Assembly: GCF_000295935.2 (NCBI RefSeq)
Contig: NZ_ALWO02000033.1
Location: 174,177 to 238,176 of the forward strand
Direction: 5' to 3'
DNA: 64,000 nucleotides
Source of the DNA: Indibacter alkaliphilus LW1
Lineage (GTDB): Bacteria > Bacteroidota > Bacteroidia > Cytophagales > Cyclobacteriaceae
Under the pieces are notes generated by a model that was not told the DNA's origin, did not search any database, and saw only the letters and a list, made by a program, of their open reading frames with translations. Below, piece after piece: positions 36,494 to 45,100 of the stretch; the first letter of the stretch is position 1; each line of letters opens with the position of its first letter. The translations under genes and the position numbers were made by a program.

Positions 36494-37231
36494 ATGCGCG
36501 CACTAGTAATCGACGATGAAAGGTTAGCCAGAAAAGAGCTGATCAATTTACTCTCACAATTTGATCACGTAGAAGTGGTCGGTGAAGCAAATAACGTAGA
36601 TGATGCCAAGGATAAAATAGAATCCATGAACCCTGACGTTGTCTTCTTGGATATTCAAATGCCGGAAAAAACCGGTTTTGATTTATTGGAAGAGTTAGAC
36701 AATGTCCCACATGTGATATTTACTACGGCGTACGATGAGTATGCTCTTAAAGCATTCCAGGTAAATGCCTTGGATTATTTGCTCAAGCCAGTAGAACCCA
36801 AAAGATTGGGTGAAGCTATTGAAAGACTTCAAAAGAAGCTAGCCGACAGCAATGAAAGACAAGAAATCGCCACTGATTCCCACCAAAGCAAAAAGCTTAC
36901 CTTGCATGACCAGGTCTTTGTAAAAGATGGTGACAGGTGCTGGTTTGTCAAACTTCAGAATGTCAGGCTTTTCGAATCTGACGGTAACTATATCAAAGTT
37001 TACTTTGACAACAATAAACCAATGATTCACAAATCCCTGAACGCATTGGACGAAAGGCTGGATGAGAAATCATTTTTCCGTGCCAGCAGAAAACACATCA
37101 TCAACCTAAGTTGGGTAGAAGCAATAGAGCCTTGGTTCAATGGTGGACTAGTAGTCACCCTTAAGGGTGGTGATAGAATTGAAGTAAGTAGAAGACAAGC
37201 TGCCCGTTTTAAGGATATGATGAGCCTTTAA
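36494..37231 (+). CDS. LytTR response regulator (partner of the LytS-like kinase)
   Basis: 245 residues. REC with Asp7-Asp8, phospho-acceptor Asp53 in VVFLDIQMPEKTG, and Lys in YLLKPVEPKR; LytTR domain about 140-245 with VRLFESDGNYIKVYF and FFRASRKHIINL. The 13-base gap to the kinase gene makes the pairing firm. Followed by a 148-base gap before a second LytTR regulator. Confidence 0.94.
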   Translation: MRALVIDDERLARKELINLLSQFDHVEVVGEANNVDDAKDKIESMNPDVVFLDIQMPEKTGFDLLEELDNVPHVIFTTAYDEYALKAFQVNALDYLLKPVEPKRLGEAIERLQKKLADSNERQEIATDSHQSKKLTLHDQVFVKDGDRCWFVKLQNVRLFESDGNYIKVYFDNNKPMIHKSLNALDERLDEKSFFRASRKHIINLSWVEAIEPWFNGGLVVTLKGGDRIEVSRRQAARFKDMMSL

Positions 37232-37379
37232 TTGTATATATCTCTATTTTGAATTAAGAAATACGATGTATTTATTGATTCTCAGAACCAAATTTTGTAA
37301 ATAGAGCTATATATTGGTTTTATATCTATAAAAATCTACTTTGTTAAAATTTTAACGCTTTATTTCGAACAAAGCACCT

Positions 37380-38138
37380 ATGAAAGAGGAAAGGATTTTA
37401 ATCGTCGAAGACGACATCAATATTGCAGAAAATATTGAGGAAATATTAGAGCTTTTAGGGTATGTCAATATAGACACTGCCAATTCTGCGAATCAGGCCA
37501 TCAAAGTGGTGAAAAAATATCGCCCTGACTTGGTTTTTATGGACATCAAGCTAAAAGGAGACAAAGACGGCATTGAGCTGGGAGAGATCATCAAGCAAAT
37601 GGTAGATGCACCTTTGGTATTTGTAACTTCTTACTCTGACCCTACCATCATTGAAAGAGCAAAAAGAATAAACCCTGCAGGGTTTATTGTAAAACCTTTC
37701 AATACAAATGATATCCATGCAATCGTAGAGATCGTGCTCTACAACAAAAGAGCTAAGCCCGCTCCAGCTACTGCCTCCACAGTCATCAATAAAGACGAAA
37801 GTCCTTACCTGGTCAATGATGCAGTATTTATCAAATCTGACAATGCATACGAAAGGGTTCCGTACAAAGAAATCTATTACGTTGAGGCCAATGGCAACAT
37901 GGTGACCATCTACTGCAAAGGAAGAAATTTTACAATCAGAAAATCGATGAAAGATATGGAAGAAAAACTTCCTTCCCATCTTTTCATGAGAGTCCAGAAA
38001 TCCTTTATCGTGCAGTTAGCACAAATAGAAAGCTTTAATACAAAAGACATTTCACTCATTTCAGGACCAGTAGTACAGGTCGGACGACAGTATTACAATG
38101 GCTTCCTCGCGAAGTTAAACACCATCACGGAAAGTTGA
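37380..38138 (+). CDS. second LytTR response regulator
   Basis: 252 residues. REC with Glu10-Asp11-Asp12, phospho-acceptor Asp55 in LVFMDIKLKGDKDG and Lys in FIVKPFNTND; LytTR domain 150-252 with IYYVEANGNMVTIYC and LFMRVQKSFIVQL. Closer in layout to the regulator at 12918 than to its neighbour (IKLKG in place of IQMPE), so it may answer to another kinase such as the TPR type. Own transcript likely, ending at the terminator at 38146. Confidence 0.93.
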   Translation: MKEERILIVEDDINIAENIEEILELLGYVNIDTANSANQAIKVVKKYRPDLVFMDIKLKGDKDGIELGEIIKQMVDAPLVFVTSYSDPTIIERAKRINPAGFIVKPFNTNDIHAIVEIVLYNKRAKPAPATASTVINKDESPYLVNDAVFIKSDNAYERVPYKEIYYVEANGNMVTIYCKGRNFTIRKSMKDMEEKLPSHLFMRVQKSFIVQLAQIESFNTKDISLISGPVVQVGRQYYNGFLAKLNTITES

Positions 38139-38145
38139 TAACAAT

Positions 38146-38175
38146 AAAAAAGGTGAGCAATGCCCACCTTTTTTA
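38146..38175 (+). terminator. terminator after the second LytTR regulator
   Basis: AAAAAAGGTG-AGCAATGCC-CACCTTTTTT, hairpin with T run, eight bases after the stop codon. Confidence 0.8.
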
Positions 38176-38207
38176 CTTTTCAAAAAACCAAACAATCAAC
38201 TAAACTG

Positions 38208-38558
38208 TCAAATCAGATAGATTTCCTGTTTGCCTGAAGCAACCAATAGACTTCCTTTTTTGACAAGTTCTTTGAACTTCCCTTCGATTTCTGATTTCTC
38301 TCCGTAAAATTCAGCTACCACTTCACCATACTTATTGATGAATGTCAGTGTTGGCTGTACTTTAAGATCTTTTAGATCTACCTCCAAAACCTGAAAGGCC
38401 TCTTTGGCTTCAATTGTATCATTTACTCCCTTCACGGTAGCCACCTCTCCGAAAGATTGATCTTTCGCTTCCGCACTGGCAGACCATAAAATAGTCATTG
38501 CCATCATTAGGCCTAATAAGGCACATACATTTTTTTGAGTCAAAATAGTTGGTTTCAT
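38208..38558 (-). CDS. small exported protein of unknown function
   Basis: 116 residues from ATG (MKPTILTQKNVCALLGLMMA); 13 codons upstream are open but hold the basic run of another frame. Signal peptide about 8-32 (CALLGLMMAMTILWSASAEA). The mature part is acidic and beta-rich (GEVATVKGVNDTIEA, LTFINKYGEVVAEFYGEKSE). No family recognised. It converges on the LytTR regulator gene. Confidence 0.65.
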   Translation of the reverse strand: MKPTILTQKNVCALLGLMMAMTILWSASAEAKDQSFGEVATVKGVNDTIEAKEAFQVLEVDLKDLKVQPTLTFINKYGEVVAEFYGEKSEIEGKFKELVKKGSLLVASGKQEIYLI

Positions 38559-38929
38559 TTTTATATAATTTAAAGTTTTCAATTGTTTCTCAACCAATCA
38601 GTTACGCTTGCATGACTAGTATATGCCAAATTTGAATCCAAATTTTTAATACACTGATTTTCAATTGCTTATAATTATCAATGAAGCGAGACCTGTTCGG
38701 TTTCGTACACAAAATATTATTTTGTGATACAAGTCAATTGATACGGATTTGGAAAAAAAGGTTGCATGAAAAATGAAAAATAATATTAGCTAAACAGTAA
38801 TTAAATGTAAAAATTGATTTTATGAAGATTAGAAAAATCTTCGTCAACGTCCAACAAAGTATTTGCTCATCAGTACTTAATTCCTAAGAGGAGCAAATTC
38901 TGAATTTTTAGGCATTCAGTATCCTTTTC
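38559..38929. other. intergenic region
   Basis: 371 bases, AT-rich; should carry the promoter of the small exported protein. A short hairpin AAGATTAGAAAAATCTT lies at 38824-38840. No gene or repeat recognised. Confidence 0.4.
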
Positions 38930-39440
38930 TTATTCGATTTCTTTTTCTCCCTTCAACCAAGCCACTTTTTGCTCCGATTGATGGGAACCACCGATGATAT
39001 CCTTATAAAGCTCCGGCCTTCTTGCCATTAAGTATCTATGTCCACCAGCCTGTGTTAATTTTTCAGCCTGTACGGAAGCAATCACAAAACTATCTTCTAA
39101 CTCCCTGCATTCTACCAAGATATCTCCAAAAGGGTCTATGATCATTGAACAACCGTTTTTCAACTGATCATCATCCATTCCTATTGGGTTGGAAAAAACT
39201 GCATAAACAGCGTTGTCATACGCTCTGGCAGGAAGCCACTTCATCAGCCATGCCCTTCCTTTTAAGCCATCAAACTCCATTCTCAGGCTTGTGGGATCAT
39301 TTTCCCTGTTTTCCCAAAGCTTAGGATCCACAAATCCAGCTCCAGGACGTGTAGACGGAGTACACATGGTCACATGCGGCATAAATATGATATCTGCTCC
39401 CAGAAGTTTAGTGGCTCGGACATTTTCCACGATGTTGAAT
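38930..39440 (-). pseudogene. carbon-nitrogen hydrolase (nitrilase family), N-terminally truncated
   Basis: The frame reads NVRATKLLGADIIFMPHVTM, then PSTRPGAGFVDPKLW, LMKWLPARAYDNAVYAVFSN and GCSMIIDPFGDILVECRELE: the second half of a nitrilase-superfamily amidase, with the NPIG and IDPFG motifs. The first half, with the catalytic Glu, Lys and the Cys elbow, is absent; only a GTG could start it near 39430, and upstream frames show no matching N-terminus. Non-functional remnant by structure. Confidence 0.7.
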
Positions 39441-39644
39441 AAATCTAAGGACTTTTGAAAAAGGACGAAAGATAAATGGGATAAATGGACTGGCTGCCCA
39501 TCAAGCCATTGTCCTCAAACCATATAATTGATATTCAGATCGCTTGGTACTGGAATGACCATCCGGATTCAAAAACCAAAGATGTAAAATAAAAAAACCG
39601 ATGGATTGCCAGTTTCCATCGGTAATACTCAATTATGAAACTGC

Positions 39645-40991
39645 TTACAAAAGGTCATTGGCCAAATTAGCCAACTCTGATCTTTCTCCCTTTTCAAGTT
39701 TGATATGGGAATAAAGTGGATGATCCTTTACCCGATCTATCAAATAAGATAGTCCATTACTCTGAGAATCAAGGTAAGGGGTGTCTATCTGGAAAATATC
39801 TCCTGTAAAAACAATTTTTGTGTTTTCTCCAGCCCTACTGATAATGGTCTTAATTTCGTGAGGAGTGAGGTTTTGGGCCTCATCTACAATAAAGAAAATA
39901 TTAGACAAAGAACGCCCCCTGATATATGCCAAAGGCTGAATGACCAGTTTTTCCTGGTTGACTAATTCTGTGATTTTCTGATACTCTTTGTCGGATTCTT
40001 TAAACTGATTTTGGATAAATTTCAAATTATCCCATAATGGCTCCATGTAGGGATTGAGCTTGGATTTGATATCTCCTGGGAGGTAGCCAATGTCCTTATT
40101 GCTCAAAGGTACAATGGGTCTTGCCAGAAATACCTGCTTGTATTCCCGTCTTTGTTCCAATGCTCCTGCTAGTGCCAGTAATGTCTTTCCTGTCCCTGCT
40201 ACACCTTGAATAGATACCAACTTCACCCGGGGGTTGAGAATCGCATGCAATGCAAATGTTTGTTCGGCATTCTTAGGTTTGATATTGTATGCCAGCTTTT
40301 TATCTACTCTTTCCAAAGTATTGTCTTCTGCATTAAAGTATGCCAAGACAGAATTTTTATCACTTTTAAGGATATAGTAAGCATTGGCTTTCCTTTTTCT
40401 GGTTCCAAGAATCAGTTTTGCTTCCACATGATGCTTGTCGTAGAGTTGATTGATCATCTCGGGATCCACACCATCAAGGACGAATCTTCCTGTATTTTCC
40501 AGCTCGGAAATATTCTTAATCTTGCCGGTTTCATAGTCTTCCGCATAAATGTCCAGGGACTTTGCTTTGAGACGAAGATTAATGTCTTTACTGACCAAAA
40601 TTACTTTTCTGTTTTTCTCGGTCTCTTTGAGGTGTAGAGCCGCATTTAGGATTTTGTGGTCATTTTTCTCTTCTCCGAATACAATATTGGCGTTGATATT
40701 ATTCTCCGGGTTCATGAGCACTCTAAAGTTGCCTTTGGTCTTGCCATTGAGCGGAGTCCAATTGTGAATCATGTTGTCTTTGGAGAGTTTATCCAAGAGT
40801 CGGATAAATTCTCTGGCCTCAAAATTTTTGGTATCGTTACCCTTCTTAAACTGATCGAGCTCTTCCAATACAGTGATAGGGATGACCACATCATGCTCAG
40901 CAAAGTTCATGATGGAATTATGTGCATATAGGATTACAGAAGTGTCCAGCACAAAAATTTTACGGTCTTTATCGGATTTAGCTCTTGGCAT
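39645..40991 (-). CDS. PhoH family protein with PIN domain (PhoH2-like)
   Basis: 448 residues. N-terminal PIN RNase domain about 10-150 with acidic residues LDTSVILYAH, ITVLEELDQF and VILVSKDINLRLKA; C-terminal PhoH ATPase about 240-448 with Walker A GVAGTGKT, IARPI-like FLARPIVPLS, FIVDEAQNLTPHEIKTIISR and FTGDIFQID. Such proteins couple RNA cutting to a helicase motor. Cytosolic, monocistronic. Confidence 0.93.
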   Translation of the reverse strand: MPRAKSDKDRKIFVLDTSVILYAHNSIMNFAEHDVVIPITVLEELDQFKKGNDTKNFEAREFIRLLDKLSKDNMIHNWTPLNGKTKGNFRVLMNPENNINANIVFGEEKNDHKILNAALHLKETEKNRKVILVSKDINLRLKAKSLDIYAEDYETGKIKNISELENTGRFVLDGVDPEMINQLYDKHHVEAKLILGTRKRKANAYYILKSDKNSVLAYFNAEDNTLERVDKKLAYNIKPKNAEQTFALHAILNPRVKLVSIQGVAGTGKTLLALAGALEQRREYKQVFLARPIVPLSNKDIGYLPGDIKSKLNPYMEPLWDNLKFIQNQFKESDKEYQKITELVNQEKLVIQPLAYIRGRSLSNIFFIVDEAQNLTPHEIKTIISRAGENTKIVFTGDIFQIDTPYLDSQSNGLSYLIDRVKDHPLYSHIKLEKGERSELANLANDLL

Positions 40992-41223
40992 AAATGGTAA
41001 AATTTTAGCGGTTAATAGTTAGGAATAAGTTAGAAAAATAAAAATAAGATTACCATTTAAATAAGATAAAATAAGAAAGATTAAGAATTCCGCAATGTTA
41101 TTCAATTGAAAGTCAAGTCAATAAATTTTAGATTATCCTCTGGGTAAACCAACTCTCAAAAAAAACATTGTTTCAAAAATACCCTGTATAAAAAAAATCA
41201 CCCTATATGATACTTAAAAATAA

Positions 41224-41259
41224 AAAGGCGTATTTAAGATCTCCCTTAAATACGCCTTT
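41224..41259 (-). terminator. terminator after the PLP decarboxylase gene
   Basis: AAAGGCGTATTTAAG-ATCTCC-CTTAAATACGCCTTT, a perfect 15-base stem, 20 bases past the minus-strand stop codon at 41279, with A/T runs on both sides. Confidence 0.85.
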
Positions 41260-41278
41260 AAAAATGCAAAGCTAAAGG

Positions 41279-42529
41279 CTACTTTCTACCTCTTACCTCT
41301 GAATCCAAATCCATCAAGAACGCATCAATAGTACCAGGCTTGACATGGGGCATCACCACAATTTTGAACCATTTTGGCTCAAATTCATAGGAATCTGCAA
41401 CGAGATAATATTTATTCGCCAATTCCATACTCATATATTTTGCTTTGATGGCAATGATATTCAGGTATTGGTTTCGGAAGTATTCCACCCCCATCCTATC
41501 CAGCTTTTTACAAATCCGTTCGGTCTTATCACAAAGGGTTTCCATTTTGTACTTCCACCCCTCAGAACCATGAATCTGTAAAATCATCCACATGGAAATC
41601 GCATTGGCTCCTGATCGACTCCCACTGATCGTATAGTCTTTGCCGGGTATATACTGAGCTTCTTCTGTTTTGACGTAATCAAAATACCCTTTCCTGATCA
41701 AAAACAAGCCTGTACCATAGGGTGTCTGCAACATCTTGTGCCCATCTACAGTAATGGAGTTCATGTAGGGATTTTGGAATGTAAACCTGCTGGTAGTATT
41801 GGTAAAGGGGTATATAAAGCCACCGTAAGCAGCATCTACATGTATCTTAAAATCTACATTTAGATTGCTAAAATAGTCTCCCAACATATCAATATCATCC
41901 ACTGAACCAAACATGGTCGTAGAAAGGTTGGCAATCACAATAAAGTACTTGATACCATCTTTCAAGGCTTCTTTTACCTTTTGATCCAAGGAGTCTTTGC
42001 GGATTTCTCTGGTTTCTTGATCGACCTCTACAATAATATTGTGGAGATTGAGGATATTGGCGCCTTTAGGCATGGAATAATGAGAATCCTGAGAGTAAAC
42101 CAAGCCAATTTCTCCAATTCTGGCCCCCATTGACTTCCGGAAATAATTCCTGTAAATCCACATAGCCTGAATATTGGCCTCTGTGCCTCCAGTGGCAACA
42201 TATCCGTCTTGTTTTCCCGAATCACCATTGAATATTTCTTCGGAAACAAGCTTGATCAGTTCCTTTTCTATTTTCTGAGTACCTTCAAAAACCTCCAAAA
42301 CAGATTCTTCACTCAGAGTATGAACCCCTATATGGTTAGGATTCCTTACCATTGCGGACATGAATGGGGCATCTTTGAGGAATGGGGCATCCGGATAAAA
42401 CTCTGTGGTGTCCAGGTATGTGCCTGGAATGCCTAGAATCGGCCTGTCTCCTCTATAATCCAGGTTATGATCCAAGGCCTTGAAAATATATTCTTTTACT
42501 TGTTCGTGTGTTTTTTTCTTCCAATACAT
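41279..42529 (-). CDS. PLP-dependent decarboxylase (group II, glutamate/aspartate/aromatic type)
   Basis: 416 residues from ATG (MYWKKKTHEQVKEYIFKALD); 27 more codons are open but unlike the family. PLP fold type I: ATGGTEANIQA, HYSMPKGANIL, KIHVDAAYGGF (Asp holding PLP) and ITVDGHKMLQTPYGTGLFLI with the Schiff-base Lys. The exact substrate cannot be read; aspartate, glutamate, aromatic and cysteate decarboxylases share this scaffold. Gene starts 26 bases after aroE. Confidence 0.85.
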   Translation of the reverse strand: MYWKKKTHEQVKEYIFKALDHNLDYRGDRPILGIPGTYLDTTEFYPDAPFLKDAPFMSAMVRNPNHIGVHTLSEESVLEVFEGTQKIEKELIKLVSEEIFNGDSGKQDGYVATGGTEANIQAMWIYRNYFRKSMGARIGEIGLVYSQDSHYSMPKGANILNLHNIIVEVDQETREIRKDSLDQKVKEALKDGIKYFIVIANLSTTMFGSVDDIDMLGDYFSNLNVDFKIHVDAAYGGFIYPFTNTTSRFTFQNPYMNSITVDGHKMLQTPYGTGLFLIRKGYFDYVKTEEAQYIPGKDYTISGSRSGANAISMWMILQIHGSEGWKYKMETLCDKTERICKKLDRMGVEYFRNQYLNIIAIKAKYMSMELANKYYLVADSYEFEPKWFKIVVMPHVKPGTIDAFLMDLDSEVRGRK

Positions 42530-42554
42530 AGTGTAAATAATAATAGATGTGAAA

Positions 42555-43295
42555 TTAATTCCAAATCTTCCAGGCAGCTTCTGCCTGTAGTTCGAGCATT
42601 TCCAATCCATTTTTCACCAAGGCTCCCCTGGCTTCCAGGGACCTCATTAAAAAAGTCTTTTCAGGATTATAAACCAAATCATAAACTTTATGCTTGCCCG
42701 AAATATGGGCAGGGTCTATCTCTGGCATTTCTTCCGTATTGGGATATGTCCCCAAGGGTGTAGTATTGATAATCAGATGATATTGTGAAAGTAAGCCGGG
42801 CTTTTCTTTCAAGTCCTGATAGGTGATAAATCCAGGATGATCAGAAGCTGTCCTGCTCACCATCAGGTGGTCTATGTGCAAGTCTTTTAGGGCTTGCACT
42901 ACCGCCTTGGAAGCGCCGCCTGTTCCCAACACCAAAGCATTCGGTCTCTCATTTCCCAACCATTTTTCAAGTGAATTTTTAAAGCCAATGTAATCTGTAT
43001 TAAAACCGGTCAGCTTTCTTTCCCGGATCTGAATGCAGTTCACTGCTCCGATTTGTTTGCAAGCTGGGTCAAGGAAATCTAAATAAGGGATGACTTTTTC
43101 TTTGTACGGAATCGTAACGCTTAGCCCCTTCAATTCAGGATTATTGCTCAGGATATCAGGAAATTGGGTGATTTCAGGGATTTCATACAAGTCAAAACGG
43201 CAATCATCAATCCCTTCCTTTTCGAATTTTGAAGTAAAATACTTCTTCGAAAAAGAATGACCCAGTGGAAAACCTATCAACCCGTATTTTTTCAT
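42555..43295 (-). CDS. aroE: shikimate dehydrogenase
   Basis: 246 residues. KYGLIGFPLGHSFSKKYFTS (shikimate-binding Ser pair), LSVTIPYKEKVIPYLD (catalytic Lys), GAVNCI, GFNTDYIGF and the NADP site LVLGTGGASKAVVQAL. It reduces 3-dehydroshikimate in aromatic amino acid synthesis. Its ATG overlaps the DUF368 gene stop by four bases. The family is usually 260-280 residues, so this is at the short end but complete. Confidence 0.95.
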   Translation of the reverse strand: MKKYGLIGFPLGHSFSKKYFTSKFEKEGIDDCRFDLYEIPEITQFPDILSNNPELKGLSVTIPYKEKVIPYLDFLDPACKQIGAVNCIQIRERKLTGFNTDYIGFKNSLEKWLGNERPNALVLGTGGASKAVVQALKDLHIDHLMVSRTASDHPGFITYQDLKEKPGLLSQYHLIINTTPLGTYPNTEEMPEIDPAHISGKHKVYDLVYNPEKTFLMRSLEARGALVKNGLEMLELQAEAAWKIWN

Positions 43296-44227
43296 TTTTT
43301 GCTGATGTAATATGCTGTTCTTTCAATTCCCAATACCAACAGGATTCCAAAAGAAAATGCCAATATTGCCAGCAAAATTAAGGATTCTTCCCCAGTAACA
43401 CTTAAATAATTTTGAGGAAGCACATTTTCTGTAATGAATGGTTTCTGCACCCCACTGGAGGATAGTCGGTAAGAGATCACTTTTTTCCAAGGCCAGATTT
43501 TATTGATCGACCCAAGCATAATTCCCGACAGGAAGGCAATGGTCAGGGCATGATATTTCTTTAAAAACCAGGAAATCAACCTACTAAAAGACAATAACCC
43601 GACTACGCATCCCAAAGCAAACAATGCTAAAGTGACTATATCTCTTTCATTTACTGCCTGTAAAACTCTCTCGTACTGCCCAAGAATCAGTAAGAGAAAA
43701 CTCCCCGAAATCCCCGGAAGAATCATGGCACTGATAGCTATGGCACCTGCAATAAAAGTAAACCAAAGTGCATCGGGAGATCCTGTGGGCGGAAGCCCGG
43801 TTACAAAATAGGCGAAAACTATCCCTATCAATAAAAACAAGATAACGGCAATTGTCCAGCCTTTGATATCCCTGAGAATGATAATTGCTGAAATTATGAT
43901 TAGCCCACAGAAAAATGACCACAAGGGAATGGGGTGCTCTTCCATCAGGTAAGTGATCAGCTTGGAAAGGGAAAATATGCTGAATAGAATCCCTGCTAAC
44001 AAAGTCAGCAAAAACTTTCCATTGATGTGCTGCCAAAATTCCACAAACTTGGCTTTGAAAAGTAACTTCAAAGCCTCTGCATCTATGGATTTGATACTAT
44101 CAAGCAACTGTTCGTAAATCCCAGTGATCAGCGCAATGGAACCTCCGGAAACGCCGGGAACAATATCTGCAGCTCCCATCCCCATCCCCTTGAGAAAGGT
44201 TAGGATTGTGTTTTTTAATCTACCCAT
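43292..44227 (-). CDS. DUF368 (PopT-like) integral membrane protein
   Basis: 311 residues from ATG (MGRLKNTILTFLKGMGMGAA); 13 more codons are open. About nine membrane spans. Signature GMGAADIVPGVSGGSIALIT near the start and ISAMILPGISGSFLLLILGQ in the middle: two inverted copies of the DUF368 motif. DUF368 proteins have been proposed as C55-isoprenyl-phosphate (lipid carrier) flippases; that role is known for relatives and inferred here. Overlaps aroE by four bases. Confidence 0.9.
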   Translation of the reverse strand: MGRLKNTILTFLKGMGMGAADIVPGVSGGSIALITGIYEQLLDSIKSIDAEALKLLFKAKFVEFWQHINGKFLLTLLAGILFSIFSLSKLITYLMEEHPIPLWSFFCGLIIISAIIILRDIKGWTIAVILFLLIGIVFAYFVTGLPPTGSPDALWFTFIAGAIAISAMILPGISGSFLLLILGQYERVLQAVNERDIVTLALFALGCVVGLLSFSRLISWFLKKYHALTIAFLSGIMLGSINKIWPWKKVISYRLSSSGVQKPFITENVLPQNYLSVTGEESLILLAILAFSFGILLVLGIERTAYYISKK

Positions 44228-44297
44228 AGATTGAAATGAAAAAGATGCCGAAAAACCCGGCATCAATACTTTTTGAGCTTTTTATAAATCTCGTTAA

Positions 44298-45068
44298 TCA
44301 CAGTTTGTGATCTCCAAGGAAATGGTCAAAGGTGTCTCCTCTCAACCCAAGCCTGATAGTCTCTAGTGGAATCAATTCATTGGGTGCGATATTACCCAAA
44401 TTGACATTTGCCCCTAGGAGTTTGACAAACCAAACCTGTTGTTCCTTTTGAGGTGCTTCCCAGATAATTTTTTCTTCGGGAATTTTGGTGAGAATTTCTT
44501 CCACCAAACCTTGCCTCACCTCTCCGGAATCTCTGAAAAGCCCGACTGTACCCCCTTCTCTTGCCTCACCAATTACCTTCCAAGAACCCGCATCAAGTTC
44601 GCTTTGCATCTGTTCTATCCACTTGTAGGGGGGAATAATTTTGGCGGCATCTTTGGACCCTACCTCAGAAAGTACGGTCACATCCTTTGCCAGCGTCCTG
44701 ATAAACTCACACTTTTTGTCATGTGGCAAACTGATAGAGCCATCAGACACTTCCGCAAATTTAAGGTCATATTTTTCCAGCACTTTCCTGTAATCGTCGA
44801 ACTGATCCCTAATAACAAAAGCTTCAAAGAGTGTCCCTCCAAAATATACAGGGATACCTGCATCTCTGTAAAGCTCTATTTTTTCAGCCAAATGCTTGGT
44901 AAGGTAAGAAGTGGCCCAGCCCAGCTTTACAATATCAGCAAAATCACTGTTGGCACTGATGAAATTTTCCACTTCTTTAAGGCTCAATCCTTTGTCCATG
45001 ACCATGGTAAAGCCTGCAGTACGTGGCTTTTCAGTCCGCACAGGGAGATTCTTAAGAAAATAATTCAT
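44298..45068 (-). CDS. phosphosulfolactate synthase (ComA) family protein
   Basis: 256 residues. TIM-barrel with ComA signatures: TMVMDKGLSLKEVENFISAN, DIVKLGWATSYL, GIPVYFGGTLFEAFVI, FAEVSDGSISLPHDKKCEFI, VLSEVGSKDAAK and VGLFRDSGEVRQGLVEEIL, ending LRGDTFDHF. ComA adds sulfite to phosphoenolpyruvate to give phosphosulfolactate. In a bacterium without coenzyme M this may supply sulfonolipid (capnine-type) precursors via sulfopyruvate and cysteate; this is inference. 70 bases upstream of the DUF368 gene, same strand. Confidence 0.85.
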   Translation of the reverse strand: MNYFLKNLPVRTEKPRTAGFTMVMDKGLSLKEVENFISANSDFADIVKLGWATSYLTKHLAEKIELYRDAGIPVYFGGTLFEAFVIRDQFDDYRKVLEKYDLKFAEVSDGSISLPHDKKCEFIRTLAKDVTVLSEVGSKDAAKIIPPYKWIEQMQSELDAGSWKVIGEAREGGTVGLFRDSGEVRQGLVEEILTKIPEEKIIWEAPQKEQQVWFVKLLGANVNLGNIAPNELIPLETIRLGLRGDTFDHFLGDHKL

Positions 45069-45100
45069 TCAAATAAATTTCTGATTTTCGATAATAGGTC

